DNA from: Sphingomonas guangdongensis
Lineage (GTDB): Bacteria; Pseudomonadota; Alphaproteobacteria; Sphingomonadales; Sphingomonadaceae
Reading direction: 5' to 3'
Assembly: GCF_900199185.1 (NCBI RefSeq)
Contig: NZ_OBMI01000002.1
Coordinates: forward strand, 1 to 64,000
DNA: 64,000 nt
The notes below the pieces were generated by a model. The model was given only the letters and a program-made list of their open reading frames with translations. It was not told where the DNA came from and made no database searches. Numbering within the stretch: position 1 is the stretch's first letter; every line of letters starts with the position of its first letter. Positions 35,672 to 44,586 of this stretch are shown in pieces. A program made the translations under genes and the position numbers.

Positions 35672-38011
35672 ATGCTGAAGCTCACCATCGCCGCCCTGGC
35701 GCTCGCCGGCGTCGCCGCCGGAGCGGTCGCGACCACCGCGGGCGTCGCGCAGCAGCGCGCTGCGGCGCGGTCGGCCTGGCTGAACACCCGCCTGTCGCCG
35801 GAGCAGCGCGCCGACGCGCTGATCGCCGCCATGACGCTGGAGGAGAAGGCGGGGCAGGTGTCCCAGCAGTTCATGTTCGGCGCGTTCGAGCAGTTCGCGC
35901 CACAGGTGAAGGCGGGCAAGGTCGGCTCGCTGCTGTTCGTCACCGACCCGGCGATCATCAACCGGTTGCAGAAGGTCGCGGTCGAGGAAACGCGGCTCAA
36001 GATCCCGCTGATCTTCGGCTACGACGTGATCCACGGTTTCCGCACCATCTTCCCCGTGCCGCTCGCCAATGCCGCGTCGTGGGACCCGGCCGGGGTCGAG
36101 CAGGCGCAGGCGATCGCGGCGACCGAGGCACGCGCGGTCGGCATTCACTGGGCCTTTTCCCCCATGCTCGACATTTCGCGCGACCCGCGCTGGGGCCGCA
36201 TCGTCGAGAGCCCGGGCGAGGACCCGTTCCTGGGCGCCGCCATGGCGCGCGCGCAGGTCCGCGGCTTTCAGGGGCCGGCGATCGGCACGCCCGGGCGCAT
36301 CATCTCCGGCCCCAAGCACTTCGCGGGCTATGCGACGGCGGAGGGCGGGCGCGACTATGACGGCGCCTACATCTCGGACGCGCAGCTTTACAACGTCATC
36401 TTTCCGCCCTTCGCCGCGGCAGTGGCGGCGGGCGCCGGCAACATCATGAGCGCCTACATGGACCTCAACGACGTGCCCGCGGTCGGCAACAAGTGGCTGC
36501 TGACCGACGTGCTGCGCGGGCAGATGGGCTTTAACGGCTGGGTCGTCTCCGATGCCAACGGCACCAAGAACCAGGTCGTCCAGCACTTCGCCAGGGATGG
36601 AGCGGACGCGGCGGTGCGCAGCATCGCGGCCGGCAACGACATGGAGATGTCGTTCGGTCCGGCGGCATCGGCGGACACGCTCGCCGCCTCCGTCCGCGCC
36701 GGCAAGCTGCCGCTCGCCACGCTGGACCGCGCGCTTCGCCGCATCCTGGTCGCCAAGTTCCGGATGGGCCTGTTCGAGAACCCGTTCGTCGATGAGGCGC
36801 GCGCACAGGCGATCCTCGCCACGCCGGCCCACCGCGACGCCGCGGAACGCGCCGCCGAGCGCGCGCTGGTGCTCCTCAAGAACGACGGCGCGCTGCCGCT
36901 TACTCCCGGCGCACACAAGCGGGTCGCGGTGATCGGCGCCCACGCCAATTCCAAGCGCGACACGCTCGGCTCCTGGGCGTTCCAGTACGACCTTCCCGAA
37001 ACGGTGACGCTGTTCGAGGGCGTGCGCGACCGGCTCGGCCGCGACGCGAGCGTCGAGACTGCGCCGGGCGTCCAGATGAAGCGCGCGGTGCCGTCGATGT
37101 TCGAGAGCATCACCATCCCCGGCCAGGCCAAGCCCGAGCCGAAGTGGGAGCCGCAGCGCGCCGAGCGCGAGTTCGACCGCGCGGTCGGCCTGGCGAAAAG
37201 GTCAGACCTCGTGATCCTGACGCTCGGCGAGAATGAGGACATGAGCGGCGAGGGCGCGTCGCGATCGGACCTGAAGCTGCCCGGCGACCAGCTGAAGCTG
37301 CTGGATGCCGTGGTCGCGAGCGGCAAGCCGTTCGTTGTGGTGACGATGAGCGGTCGCCCGCTCGAGCTCGGGCCGGTGCTCGCCAAGGCGCCGGCGGTGC
37401 TCCACGCCTGGTACGGCGGGACGCGCGGCGGCGCGGCGACCGCGCGCGCGCTGTTCGGCGACGTCAATCCGGGCGGCAAGCTCCCGGTCACCTGGCCGCG
37501 CAGCGTCGGGCAGGTGCCGATCTATTATTCGCACAACACCACGCACCAGCCGGACAATCAGGGCAAGCGCTACTGGGACATCCCGTCCACGCCCGAGTTC
37601 CCGTTCGGCTACGGCCTGAGCTACACCAGCTTCGAGATCGGTACGCCCGTGGTGTCCGGATCTGTTACCGCGAACGGTCGCGCCACCGTCACCACCACCG
37701 TCACCAATATCGGGCGGCGGGCAGGCGACGAGGTGGTGCAGCTCTACCTCCACCAGCGCGCTGGCCGCGCATCGCGTCCGGTGCGCGAGCTGAAGGGATT
37801 TCAGCGCATCACGCTGCAACCGGGCGAACGGCGTACCGTCAGCTTCCCGCTCGACGAGGGCAGCGTCAAATACTGGAACGCCGCCGTGAAGGGCTGGGTG
37901 GTCGACCCGGGCACCTTCGACGTCTGGGTCGGCAACAGTTCGGCCGCGACGCAGCACGCCGAGCTGGTCGTCGGCGGCGCGCCGCGTTCGACCGCAGGGT
38001 TCGTGCGGTAG
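35672..38011 (+). CDS. Exported GH3 beta-glucosidase, BglX-like
   Basis: 779 residues with a signal peptide (1-26). Landmarks follow BglX: IPLIFGYDVIHGFRTIFPVPLA, SRDPRWGRIVESPGEDPFLG, GPKHFAGY, nucleophile Asp294 in GWVVSDANGTKNQ, the C-terminal sandwich with RALVLLKNDGALPL and LGENEDMSGEGASR, and the FPFGYGLSYTSFE segment leading into a fibronectin-III-like domain. It should release glucose or other terminal beta-linked sugars from oligosaccharides in the periplasm. AGAGGGG lies upstream of ATG 35672. It differs clearly from the other GH3 enzyme of the locus, so the pair probably splits substrates or linkages. Confidence 0.92.
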   Translation: MLKLTIAALALAGVAAGAVATTAGVAQQRAAARSAWLNTRLSPEQRADALIAAMTLEEKAGQVSQQFMFGAFEQFAPQVKAGKVGSLLFVTDPAIINRLQKVAVEETRLKIPLIFGYDVIHGFRTIFPVPLANAASWDPAGVEQAQAIAATEARAVGIHWAFSPMLDISRDPRWGRIVESPGEDPFLGAAMARAQVRGFQGPAIGTPGRIISGPKHFAGYATAEGGRDYDGAYISDAQLYNVIFPPFAAAVAAGAGNIMSAYMDLNDVPAVGNKWLLTDVLRGQMGFNGWVVSDANGTKNQVVQHFARDGADAAVRSIAAGNDMEMSFGPAASADTLAASVRAGKLPLATLDRALRRILVAKFRMGLFENPFVDEARAQAILATPAHRDAAERAAERALVLLKNDGALPLTPGAHKRVAVIGAHANSKRDTLGSWAFQYDLPETVTLFEGVRDRLGRDASVETAPGVQMKRAVPSMFESITIPGQAKPEPKWEPQRAEREFDRAVGLAKRSDLVILTLGENEDMSGEGASRSDLKLPGDQLKLLDAVVASGKPFVVVTMSGRPLELGPVLAKAPAVLHAWYGGTRGGAATARALFGDVNPGGKLPVTWPRSVGQVPIYYSHNTTHQPDNQGKRYWDIPSTPEFPFGYGLSYTSFEIGTPVVSGSVTANGRATVTTTVTNIGRRAGDEVVQLYLHQRAGRASRPVRELKGFQRITLQPGERRTVSFPLDEGSVKYWNAAVKGWVVDPGTFDVWVGNSSAATQHAELVVGGAPRSTAGFVR

Positions 38012-38013
38012 AA

Positions 38014-38045
38014 GGCGGCGGCTCTCCCATCAGGGAGCCGCCGCC
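38014..38045. terminator. Strong bidirectional hairpin between convergent GH3 and SDR genes
   Basis: GGCGGCGGCTC (38014-38024) pairs perfectly over 11 bp with GAGCCGCCGCC (38035-38045) around a 10-nt loop that can add CCC/GGG pairs. It lies between the GH3 stop at 38011 and the SDR stop at 38052. This is the strongest hairpin I saw in the window. Confidence 0.7.
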
Positions 38046-38051
38046 TCGCCC

Positions 38052-38786
38052 TCAGGCGGCCGTGCCGCCGTCGACGTTGATGGTGGTGCCGGTGACGTAG
38101 CTCGCGTCCGGCCCCGCGAGGAACGCGACGACACCCGACACCTCGTCCACCGTGCCGTAGCGACCGAGCGGGATCATCGTGGTCATCTGCTGCGCGAATT
38201 CGCCGTCGGCGGGGTTCAGATCGGTGTCGATCGGACCGGGCTGCACCGTGTTCACCAGGATGTTCCGGCTGGCGAGATCCTTTGCCCAGCTGCGCGCGAG
38301 CGCCGCGACCGCGGCCTTGGTCGCGCTGTAGGTTGCGACTGCCGAGAGTCCGAGCTCGCCCGAAATGCTGCCGATCAGGATGATGCGGCCACCGTCGCTG
38401 AGATGCGGGAGGGCGGCCCGGGTGCCGACGTGGACGCCGCGGACGTTGACGTCGAATTGGCGGTCGAACAGCGCGTCGGTGTCCTGCTCGATGGTCGCGA
38501 ACTCGGCGACGCCGGCATTGTGGACCAGGATGTCGACCTTGCCGAGCGCGCCTGCCGCCTGCTCGATGCCGGCCCTCTGGGACGCGCCGTCCGCCGCATC
38601 GGCTTGGAAGGCGAAGGCGGTGCCGCCGGCCTGCTCGATCGCCGCGACGGTGGCGTCGGCGGCTGCCTTGTTACCGGCGTAGGTAATCGCGACCGTGGCG
38701 CCATCGGCCGCCAGCCGCTTGGCGATCGCCGAGCCGATGCCCCGCGACCCACCGGTGACGAGCGCCTTCTTGCCCTGAAGTGACAT
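38052..38786 (-). CDS. Short-chain dehydrogenase/reductase (first of two paralogs)
   Basis: 244 residues, the standard SDR length. The cofactor motif is GGSRGIGSA (TGGSRGIG), with NAG in VHNAGVAEF; the catalytic Ser is in GSISGEL and the YxxxK pair is in ATYSATKAAV. The C-terminus NVDGGTAA is typical. The Arg after the Gly motif suggests NADP(H). Start ATG 38786 has GGGAG 8-12 nt upstream; an ATG 18 nt earlier is less well placed. It is divergent from an ArsR-type repressor, which probably controls it. The paralog at 49.1 kb shares the unusual QPGPIDTD-NPADG stretch. Substrate unknown. Confidence 0.9.
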   Translation of the reverse strand: MSLQGKKALVTGGSRGIGSAIAKRLAADGATVAITYAGNKAAADATVAAIEQAGGTAFAFQADAADGASQRAGIEQAAGALGKVDILVHNAGVAEFATIEQDTDALFDRQFDVNVRGVHVGTRAALPHLSDGGRIILIGSISGELGLSAVATYSATKAAVAALARSWAKDLASRNILVNTVQPGPIDTDLNPADGEFAQQMTTMIPLGRYGTVDEVSGVVAFLAGPDASYVTGTTINVDGGTAA

Positions 38787-38865
38787 GTGGAATCTCCCAA
38801 TCATCGCCCGCGATCACGGCGTCGTGCGCTGCCAGCTGCGGCGCTATCTGGTGCGTGCCGCTAAT

Positions 38866-38884
38866 AGTTCAATGTTCCCGAACT
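38866..38884. promoter_or_regulatory. Candidate ArsR operator AGTTC-N9-GAACT
   Basis: A 5-bp inverted repeat with a 9-bp spacer, overlapped by a wider TTCA-N14-TGAA dyad, lies between the divergent SDR and ArsR genes, 34 bp before the ArsR start. Size and place fit an ArsR/SmtB dimer repressing both genes. Confidence 0.45.
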
Positions 38885-38917
38885 GTGAAAACGACGAAGT
38901 GATCCTATGTAAGTGAG

Positions 38918-39241
38918 ATGCCGCGCTTAACGCACCCGCGACTGGCCGATGTCCCGCTCGATCTGGCGCTGCACGCGCTCGCCGATCCCAACCGGCTCGG
39001 CATGGTCGCGCGGCTGAACGCGACCAGGGAGCTCAGCTGCGCCGGCGCCGCGCCGTGCGAGACCATCCCCAAAAGCACCCTGTCCAACCACCTGAAGCTG
39101 CTACGCGCCGCCGGCCTGATCGAGACCGCGCAGTCCGGGCGCGAGATGATCAACACGCTGCGCCGCGCCGAGTTCGACCAGCGCTTCCCCGGGCTGCTCG
39201 ACGCGGTCCTCGCCAACGCGCCTGGCTCCCCGGGCGGCTGA
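38918..39241 (+). CDS. ArsR/SmtB family winged-helix regulator
   Basis: 107 residues. The winged helix runs from LDLALHALADPNRLGMVARL through the recognition helix STLSNHLKLLRAAGLIETAQSGREM, with the wing after it. The usual metal-binding CxC motif of arsenic sensors is not present at the recognition helix; two Cys (SCAGAAPC) lie just before it and could form a redox or metal site. Neighbouring SDR suggests control of a detoxification or redox enzyme, as for other non-metal ArsR proteins. Divergent from the SDR with about 130 bp between starts. Confidence 0.88.
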   Translation: MPRLTHPRLADVPLDLALHALADPNRLGMVARLNATRELSCAGAAPCETIPKSTLSNHLKLLRAAGLIETAQSGREMINTLRRAEFDQRFPGLLDAVLANAPGSPGG

Positions 39242-39261
39242 TCGACACTCGCGGGCCGGCG

Positions 39262-41298
39262 TCAGGCGTCGGCGTGCTGGTCTATCGCGGCCAACGCACC
39301 GAGGTCGAGCCAGCCACGCATCAAGTCGGCGATGGCGCTGATCGGAGTCCAGGCCGCTGCCCATTCTGGCGTCACGTAGAACTCGGCTTCGGTAATGGCG
39401 GTGACGTCCTGACCGATGATGAAGCCATACGCCTCATAGCCGTCCGCTCCCCTGACCACGACGATCTTCCAGAAGCGGTCGGGTATCTGGATTCGGGCGG
39501 TGCCGCTGTCATCCTTGCCGCGGAACCAGCGATCCGTGGCGCCGAAGACCGGCCCGGCGTAGAGGCACGCGGCCTCCGCCTCTCTCTCAGTCACCTTCTC
39601 GATCGCGGCCTCCAGATCGCCCCAGTTCTCCTGACCCTGTGCGGCCTGGTTGAAGCGCTTGACCTGCGGCGAGCAGTTGGTGACGTGGAACGTGTCACCG
39701 TTCGCCATCTGGATCTCTTCGAAGCGCTCGCCCCAGCAGACGTCGTCGCGCCGGACGATGTGCCCCTTGTCGAAGGCGCCGCGATCCTCGCTGTAGAAGA
39801 CGTCGGGTAGCTGGAAACGCGCCTCCATCCGCGGATCCACCACCCACTGCTCCATGTAGTTGTTCCGGGGCGGCCATCCCGCGAGCGAGTCCCGGCTGGT
39901 CACCTTGCCGTCGACGATCTTGCGGCGCTGGCGCCAGTCGACGTTTGCCGCGGTGAAAAGCGCGAGCCGACGTTCGCGGTGCATCCAGACGGAGAAGTGC
40001 CGGTAACGAAGCTCGGCATCGTCGCCGTCGAGGAGCGGTGCCAGGATGCGCGCGCCCTGCTGCGTGATCACCGGTTGGGGAACGTCGCTGCCGGGGTCGA
40101 GGAAGCGGCAATCGAAACCCGGGCGATCCGCCAGGCCGTCGTAGATGAGCGGTGGCCGGAGCTCCAGCGCCTCCGACTCCAGCGGGGTCGGCTGCGCGGC
40201 TGCGCCCCCGGCCTCGATCGAGAGGCGCACGGTGATCGGGACGGTCAGGCCGTCCGCCGTCACGGCCCGCGCGGAAGGAGCGGCTGGTACTTCAGCCGCG
40301 ACCGGTCCGGGGCCGCGCCCGGCCAGACCGTCGATCGTCGTCGACATGACATCGCCGCCCCGCATCGCTGCCTCGATCGCGGGCAGACGGGCGGGCCAGT
40401 CCGCGCCGGCGAGTTGGAGCAGCCGCGCGGCGATGCGACTGACGCGAAAGCCGACGTTGGCTTCCCAGACGACGTCGGACTCGGTCAGCCCGTCGAGGCG
40501 ATCGGTGGTGCCGCCTGCTGCCAGCACATAGCCGCCGTCCGCGCGCTTGATCCGCCCGTTCGCGTGCAGCGCGACAACCTGGAAGCTGTCGTTGAACACC
40601 GGCGCGCCGGAGGAGCCGTGCGCGGTGTCGGCCCGGTACCAGAGGTATGGCTCGTCATCGCCGGCCCGGATCACCTGGTTCTCGCGAAGCGCGACCTGCA
40701 TCGGCACGCCGTCGGGGTGCTGCAGGATGGTGACGAAGTCGGTCTGCTCGCGGACTTTGCCCGACTCCGGAATGAGGCGGAGGTAGCCGCGTGCCGCGAT
40801 GTCGGCGCCCGCCGCGGAGCGGGCGCCCACCGCGACGACGGCGAAGTCGAGAACGGGATCGGATACGTAGAAGCTGGCGGCGTCGAGCGGGAACTCGTCA
40901 GGATCGCCGGGGGAACGCCCCGCAATGTCGAACCAATAATCGAAGCCGACGCTTGAGCTCGCGACCGAGGCGGCTGTTGGGAAGACGTGGTGGTTGGTGA
41001 GCAGCAGCCCCGGGGCGATCAGGAACCCGGTCGCCCAGCCGGTCCGCCCGCCGCCGCGAACGCGAATCCGGCCGACGCAACGCCGCGCAAGCAGGCAGCG
41101 GTCGAGGAAGTGGACGTCGAGCAGGTCGTTCGTGCCGAGCACCGCTTCCTGCTCGAGCGGCGTGGCGGCCTGGCCGTCGGCGGTCAGGAACTTGAACCGC
41201 CGGGCGACGACGTCGGCGGACGGCGCGCCCGACGGCACCGGCCCCGCAGTAGGGCTTGCGGGCGTGAACAGGTCGAGATCGAGCGCGCTGAGGTACAT
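39262..41298 (-). CDS. Trypsin-like serine protease fused to a DNA/RNA non-specific endonuclease
   Basis: 678 residues, no signal peptide, so cytosolic. Residues about 70-290 form a trypsin-like domain with a complete triad: His104 in LLTNHHVFP, Asp151 in LDFAVVAVG, Ser230 in HGSSGAPVF. Residues about 295-380 are a linker. Residues about 390-670 form a NUC1-type endonuclease with DKGHIVRRDD (general-base His513, variant of DRGH) and the metal-binding Asn541 in TNCSPQ, followed by FNQ and W-x2-LE as in active family members. Both active sites look intact. A protease and a nuclease in one cytosolic chain resembles effectors of bacterial conflict or abortive-infection systems, where the protease may gate or release the nuclease; this is inference. 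It is the last of seven same-strand genes led by an Hsp70 module. Confidence 0.88.
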   Translation of the reverse strand: MYLSALDLDLFTPASPTAGPVPSGAPSADVVARRFKFLTADGQAATPLEQEAVLGTNDLLDVHFLDRCLLARRCVGRIRVRGGGRTGWATGFLIAPGLLLTNHHVFPTAASVASSSVGFDYWFDIAGRSPGDPDEFPLDAASFYVSDPVLDFAVVAVGARSAAGADIAARGYLRLIPESGKVREQTDFVTILQHPDGVPMQVALRENQVIRAGDDEPYLWYRADTAHGSSGAPVFNDSFQVVALHANGRIKRADGGYVLAAGGTTDRLDGLTESDVVWEANVGFRVSRIAARLLQLAGADWPARLPAIEAAMRGGDVMSTTIDGLAGRGPGPVAAEVPAAPSARAVTADGLTVPITVRLSIEAGGAAAQPTPLESEALELRPPLIYDGLADRPGFDCRFLDPGSDVPQPVITQQGARILAPLLDGDDAELRYRHFSVWMHRERRLALFTAANVDWRQRRKIVDGKVTSRDSLAGWPPRNNYMEQWVVDPRMEARFQLPDVFYSEDRGAFDKGHIVRRDDVCWGERFEEIQMANGDTFHVTNCSPQVKRFNQAAQGQENWGDLEAAIEKVTEREAEAACLYAGPVFGATDRWFRGKDDSGTARIQIPDRFWKIVVVRGADGYEAYGFIIGQDVTAITEAEFYVTPEWAAAWTPISAIADLMRGWLDLGALAAIDQHADA

Positions 41299-41325
41299 CG
41301 GCCGGGTCCTCCCGACACGCCGGCA

Positions 41326-41346
41326 GCCGCGGCACTGCGCCGTGGC
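41326..41346 (-). terminator. Hairpin between the symporter and the protease-nuclease
   Basis: GCCGCGGC (41326-41333) and GCCGTGGC (41339-41346) can pair with one G-U/mismatch around a 5-nt loop. It sits between the symporter stop (41403) and the protease-nuclease start (41298), so it could separate the last gene from the operon or limit read-through. Weak evidence. Confidence 0.3.
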
Positions 41347-41402
41347 GCCGCTGTCGATGCAGACTATCGCCTGCTAACGTGAAGGACGCGTGACGGCGGC
41401 CG

Positions 41403-42644
41403 TCACACCGCCCGCTCGGCAAGCTCCGGCACCTTCCGCTCCGCCAGCAGCGTCGTCACCGCCAGGTCGGCGGTGACGTTGGCGGTGGTCGCCGCCATGT
41501 CGGGCACCGTGTCGACGGCGAGGAACAGCGGCAGCAGCTCGACCGGCACGCCCACCGCAATCGCGACGGGGGCGTAGGCGGCGAAGAAGCTGATCTGGTT
41601 CGGCAGCCCGGCGATGACCAGGTTGTTGACGACCGCGAGCACCGCAACCAGCGCCAGCTGCGCCACGCCGAGCTCGATGCCGTTCAGCCGCGCGAGCGCC
41701 AGCACCGCCAGGCTGATCGCGGTCGGCGCGCTGATGCGGAACAAGGCGACCGCGAGCGGAAGCACGGTACCCGACTGCCGTTCGTCGAGCCCGAGCCTGG
41801 CCGATCCGGCGAGCATCGCGGGGAGCGCGGCGAGCGAGGACTGGGTGCTGAACGCGACCGACTGGGCGGGAACGGCGGCGCGCAGGAAGGCGCCGAGCCG
41901 GACGCGCCGGGTCATTGCCACCAGCACCACGAACGCCGACAGGAGCACCACGCCGCCGATCACCCGCGCGGCCACGTACCAGGCGAGCACCGTTCCGACC
42001 GCCAGGCCGCTGCGCGCCGCCACGTCGAACGCCAGCGCAAAGACCCCGATCGGTGCCAGCAGCAGCACCCAGCCAATGATGACCAGCAGCGCGTCGGCGA
42101 GCCCGCGCAGGACGCCCGTCACCGCCGCCGCGCGCGCCGGATCGATGCGGCGCAGCGCCAGCGCCAGAAACAGCGCAAAGATCACCACGGAAACGATCGC
42201 ACCTCCCGCGGCCGCCGCGATCGGGTTGGCGGGGAGCAGCTGGCGCAGCACCTCGCCCGTCGGCGGCAGCGCCGGTACCGTCCCGGCGCCCGCGCGAACC
42301 TCCTCCAGCCCGGCGACCTTCCATCCGCCGAACATCGCCGAGCCGAGCGTCACCCCGAACAGCGCGGACAGCGACAGGAACAGCGCGAACGTCGCGATCG
42401 CCCGGCGCGCGACCGCGGTCGAGCCGCCCTCGGCCGCGCCGCCCGCGATCCCGGTGACGATCAGCGCGAAGACGAGCGGGATGATCGGCATCCGGAGCGC
42501 ATCGAGCCACAGTCCGCCGATCGGCTGAAGGATGGGCAGCACCGGCGCGTCCGGCCCGGCCAGATAGCCGCCGACCAGCCCGGCCAGCAGCGCGATCAGC
42601 ACGCGCACGGACGCCGGCACGCGCGACACGATGCGGGCGGTCAC
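41403..42644 (-). CDS. Dicarboxylate/amino acid:cation symporter (DAACS family)
   Basis: 413 residues with about eight membrane helices plus re-entrant loops. Landmarks are MPIIPLVFALIVTGIAG, the Ser-rich hairpin FSTQSSLAALPAML, and the substrate/cation site region LAVDTVPDMAATTANVTADL. Members of this family (GltP, DctA, TcyP) bring in glutamate, C4-dicarboxylates or cystine with protons or sodium. The GTG start at 42644 overlaps the stop of the flavin monooxygenase gene by 4 nt (GTGA), so it is translationally coupled to it. With a sulfonate-monooxygenase-like partner, an S-containing or carboxylate compound is a reasonable substrate guess. Confidence 0.88.
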   Translation of the reverse strand: MTARIVSRVPASVRVLIALLAGLVGGYLAGPDAPVLPILQPIGGLWLDALRMPIIPLVFALIVTGIAGGAAEGGSTAVARRAIATFALFLSLSALFGVTLGSAMFGGWKVAGLEEVRAGAGTVPALPPTGEVLRQLLPANPIAAAAGGAIVSVVIFALFLALALRRIDPARAAAVTGVLRGLADALLVIIGWVLLLAPIGVFALAFDVAARSGLAVGTVLAWYVAARVIGGVVLLSAFVVLVAMTRRVRLGAFLRAAVPAQSVAFSTQSSLAALPAMLAGSARLGLDERQSGTVLPLAVALFRISAPTAISLAVLALARLNGIELGVAQLALVAVLAVVNNLVIAGLPNQISFFAAYAPVAIAVGVPVELLPLFLAVDTVPDMAATTANVTADLAVTTLLAERKVPELAERAV

Positions 42645-43678
42645 GCGGTCGCCGCCTCCACCACGCGCGTGCCCATCACCTGCGCGGCGAAGCGCTCCAT
42701 CTCCTCGGCCTGCGGGCTCATCTGGAGCAGCAGCAGGCCGAGCCCGGCGTGCTCGTATTCCGCGATCCGCTCCTTCAACTGCTCGGGCGTCCCGACCAGG
42801 TTGGGGCGCAGCCCGCGGTTTGAGACCGAATATTCCTGAAGCTTCAGCTCGCGCTCGAGCTGCGTGCCCGACAGCCACTGGTCGAAGTTGGCATAGCCCG
42901 CCGGCAGCTCGGTAACCGTGGTGATCCGCTCAAGTTCGCGCTTCGCCTCCGCCTCGCTGTCGCGCACGATGGCGTAGGCCGCCATGCCGTACTGCATGGG
43001 CTGACCGCCGATCGCGGCGCGGCGCTGGGCCATGTCGGCGATCTTGGGCGCGATCGCCGTCACGGGATCGCCGTGCATCACATAGGCGTCGCACTGCGCG
43101 GCGATCATCGTCTTCGCCGCCTCGCTCTCGCCGCCGGCGTAGACGGTCGGCCGCTTAACCGGCTTGGGCGCGCAGATCGCGTCCTCCGTCTGGTAGAACT
43201 TGCCCACGAAGCTGAACCGCTGCTCCGTCCACAACCCGTCGACCACCCGCAGCCACTCGGCGGTGCGGGCATAGCGATCGTCGTGCTGGTCGAACTGCAG
43301 TCCGTATTGGCGCGCCTCGTCCGCCCACCAGCTCGACACGACGTTCAGCGACAGCCGCCCGTTCGCGATCCGGTCGATGTTGGCGGCCGCCTTCGCGAAC
43401 AGCGCGGGGTGGTGGAAATTGGGGCGGACCGCGACCATCAGCTCCAGCCGCTCGGTCACCGCGGCGAGCGCGGCGGCGGTCGACCAGGCGTCGAGCGAGG
43501 GCTGCTCGACACCCTTGATGTCGTTGAGGTTTAGCTCCGCGATCAGCGTCAGGTCATAGCCCCAGCGCTCCGCATCCCGGGTCAGCGCCTTGGCATAGTC
43601 CCACGTCGCCGCCATTCCCTCGTCGGGGACGTTGCGCAGCCAGCCGCCGAACACCGGCATCCAGAACCCATAGCGCAT
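42641..43678 (-). CDS. LLM class FMNH2-dependent monooxygenase (alkanesulfonate/sulfone type)
   Basis: 345 residues of the bacterial luciferase-like TIM-barrel family. RYGFWMPVFGGWLRN, NVVSSWWADEARQYG and KPVKRPTVYAGGESEAAK are close to SsuD/SfnG-like monooxygenases, including the NVVSSW flavin-site stretch. Such enzymes use FMNH2 and O2 to break C-S bonds in alkanesulfonates or sulfones, or to oxidise other small molecules; no flavin reductase gene is adjacent. Its ATG shares one base with the ATP-grasp stop (TGATG), and its own stop overlaps the symporter start, so the three are made together. Confidence 0.88.
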   Translation of the reverse strand: MRYGFWMPVFGGWLRNVPDEGMAATWDYAKALTRDAERWGYDLTLIAELNLNDIKGVEQPSLDAWSTAAALAAVTERLELMVAVRPNFHHPALFAKAAANIDRIANGRLSLNVVSSWWADEARQYGLQFDQHDDRYARTAEWLRVVDGLWTEQRFSFVGKFYQTEDAICAPKPVKRPTVYAGGESEAAKTMIAAQCDAYVMHGDPVTAIAPKIADMAQRRAAIGGQPMQYGMAAYAIVRDSEAEAKRELERITTVTELPAGYANFDQWLSGTQLERELKLQEYSVSNRGLRPNLVGTPEQLKERIAEYEHAGLGLLLLQMSPQAEEMERFAAQVMGTRVVEAATA

Positions 43679-44586
43679 CAGCGTGCCTCCTCCAGCCAGC
43701 CCTCAATGCGGTCGACCAGCCGTTCGTGCGGGTCCCAGCCGAGCACGTCGAGCGGCTTGGCGACGAAGTTGGAGAGCGCGTTGATGTCGTAGAAGCGGGC
43801 AACGCCGTCACGGTCGTCGATCATCACCTCGACCCCGCCGAGATCGAGCGACGCGGCGCGCGCGATGGCCTCCGCCGCGGCGCGCAGTTCGGGCGCGGGC
43901 TCGACCGCAGTCATCGCTATCGCGCTGCCCGGCACCTGGCAGGCGTCGGCCGGGCACAGGTCGAACGCGCCCGCGCCGGCGACCTCCAGCGCGTAGAGGA
44001 AGGAGCGGTCGAGCGTCTCGATCCGGGTGATCGTGCCGCCGCGCGCGGGCACATAGTCCTGGACGAGCAGCACGCCGTCGATGCTGGTCGGCAGCGTGCC
44101 GTCGGCGACCGCGGCGCGTACCTCGTCCAGGCTGTCGTAGCGCGCGATTCCGGCCCCGGCCCCGCCGATGTTGGCCTTCACCACCAGCGGGAAGCCGATC
44201 GCCTCGGCGGCGGCGGGCACGTCCGCGGCGCGGTGAACCGCGCGGGTCGCCGGCATGGCCAGGCCGAGCGAGGCGATGAGCGCGAGCTGGCGCGCCTTGG
44301 ACGTGTCGACCGCGAGCGCCGCGGTGCCGTTAAGGACGCGCGCGCCCGACAGCTCCCACCGCGCAAGAAGCGCACCGGCCCAGAAGATCGGGTGCTCGCG
44401 CTCGCGCAGGAAGGCCGACATCGCGAGTCGGCTGAGCACCAGCGGCGCGGGCGGCGCTGCGTCGGCGGGATCGAAGGCGGTGCCGGGCTCCAGCGCCCCA
44501 TAGGGGATGCCGCGGCGGTCGAGGGCGGCGAACAGCGGCCGGAACCACTGCGGATGCTCGTAGAGGATGGCTAGATCGGCGGTCAT
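43678..44586 (-). CDS. RimK-like ATP-grasp ligase
   Basis: 302 residues. The ATP-grasp core is visible: FPLVVKANIGGAGAGIARYDS (phosphate loop with Lys), VLLVQDYVPARGGTITRIE, and the metal-binding end VEVMIDDRDGVARFYDINALSNF, where the Glu/Asp-Asn pattern is DIN rather than the more usual EVN. The family joins amino acids or other carboxylates to amines at ATP cost. The substrate is unknown; partnership with a flavin monooxygenase and an amino-acid-type symporter suggests modification or assimilation of a small amino or sulfur compound. The start at ATG 44586 lies within a 13-bp tandem repeat and lacks a clear Shine-Dalgarno. Confidence 0.82.
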   Translation of the reverse strand: MTADLAILYEHPQWFRPLFAALDRRGIPYGALEPGTAFDPADAAPPAPLVLSRLAMSAFLREREHPIFWAGALLARWELSGARVLNGTAALAVDTSKARQLALIASLGLAMPATRAVHRAADVPAAAEAIGFPLVVKANIGGAGAGIARYDSLDEVRAAVADGTLPTSIDGVLLVQDYVPARGGTITRIETLDRSFLYALEVAGAGAFDLCPADACQVPGSAIAMTAVEPAPELRAAAEAIARAASLDLGGVEVMIDDRDGVARFYDINALSNFVAKPLDVLGWDPHERLVDRIEGWLEEAR

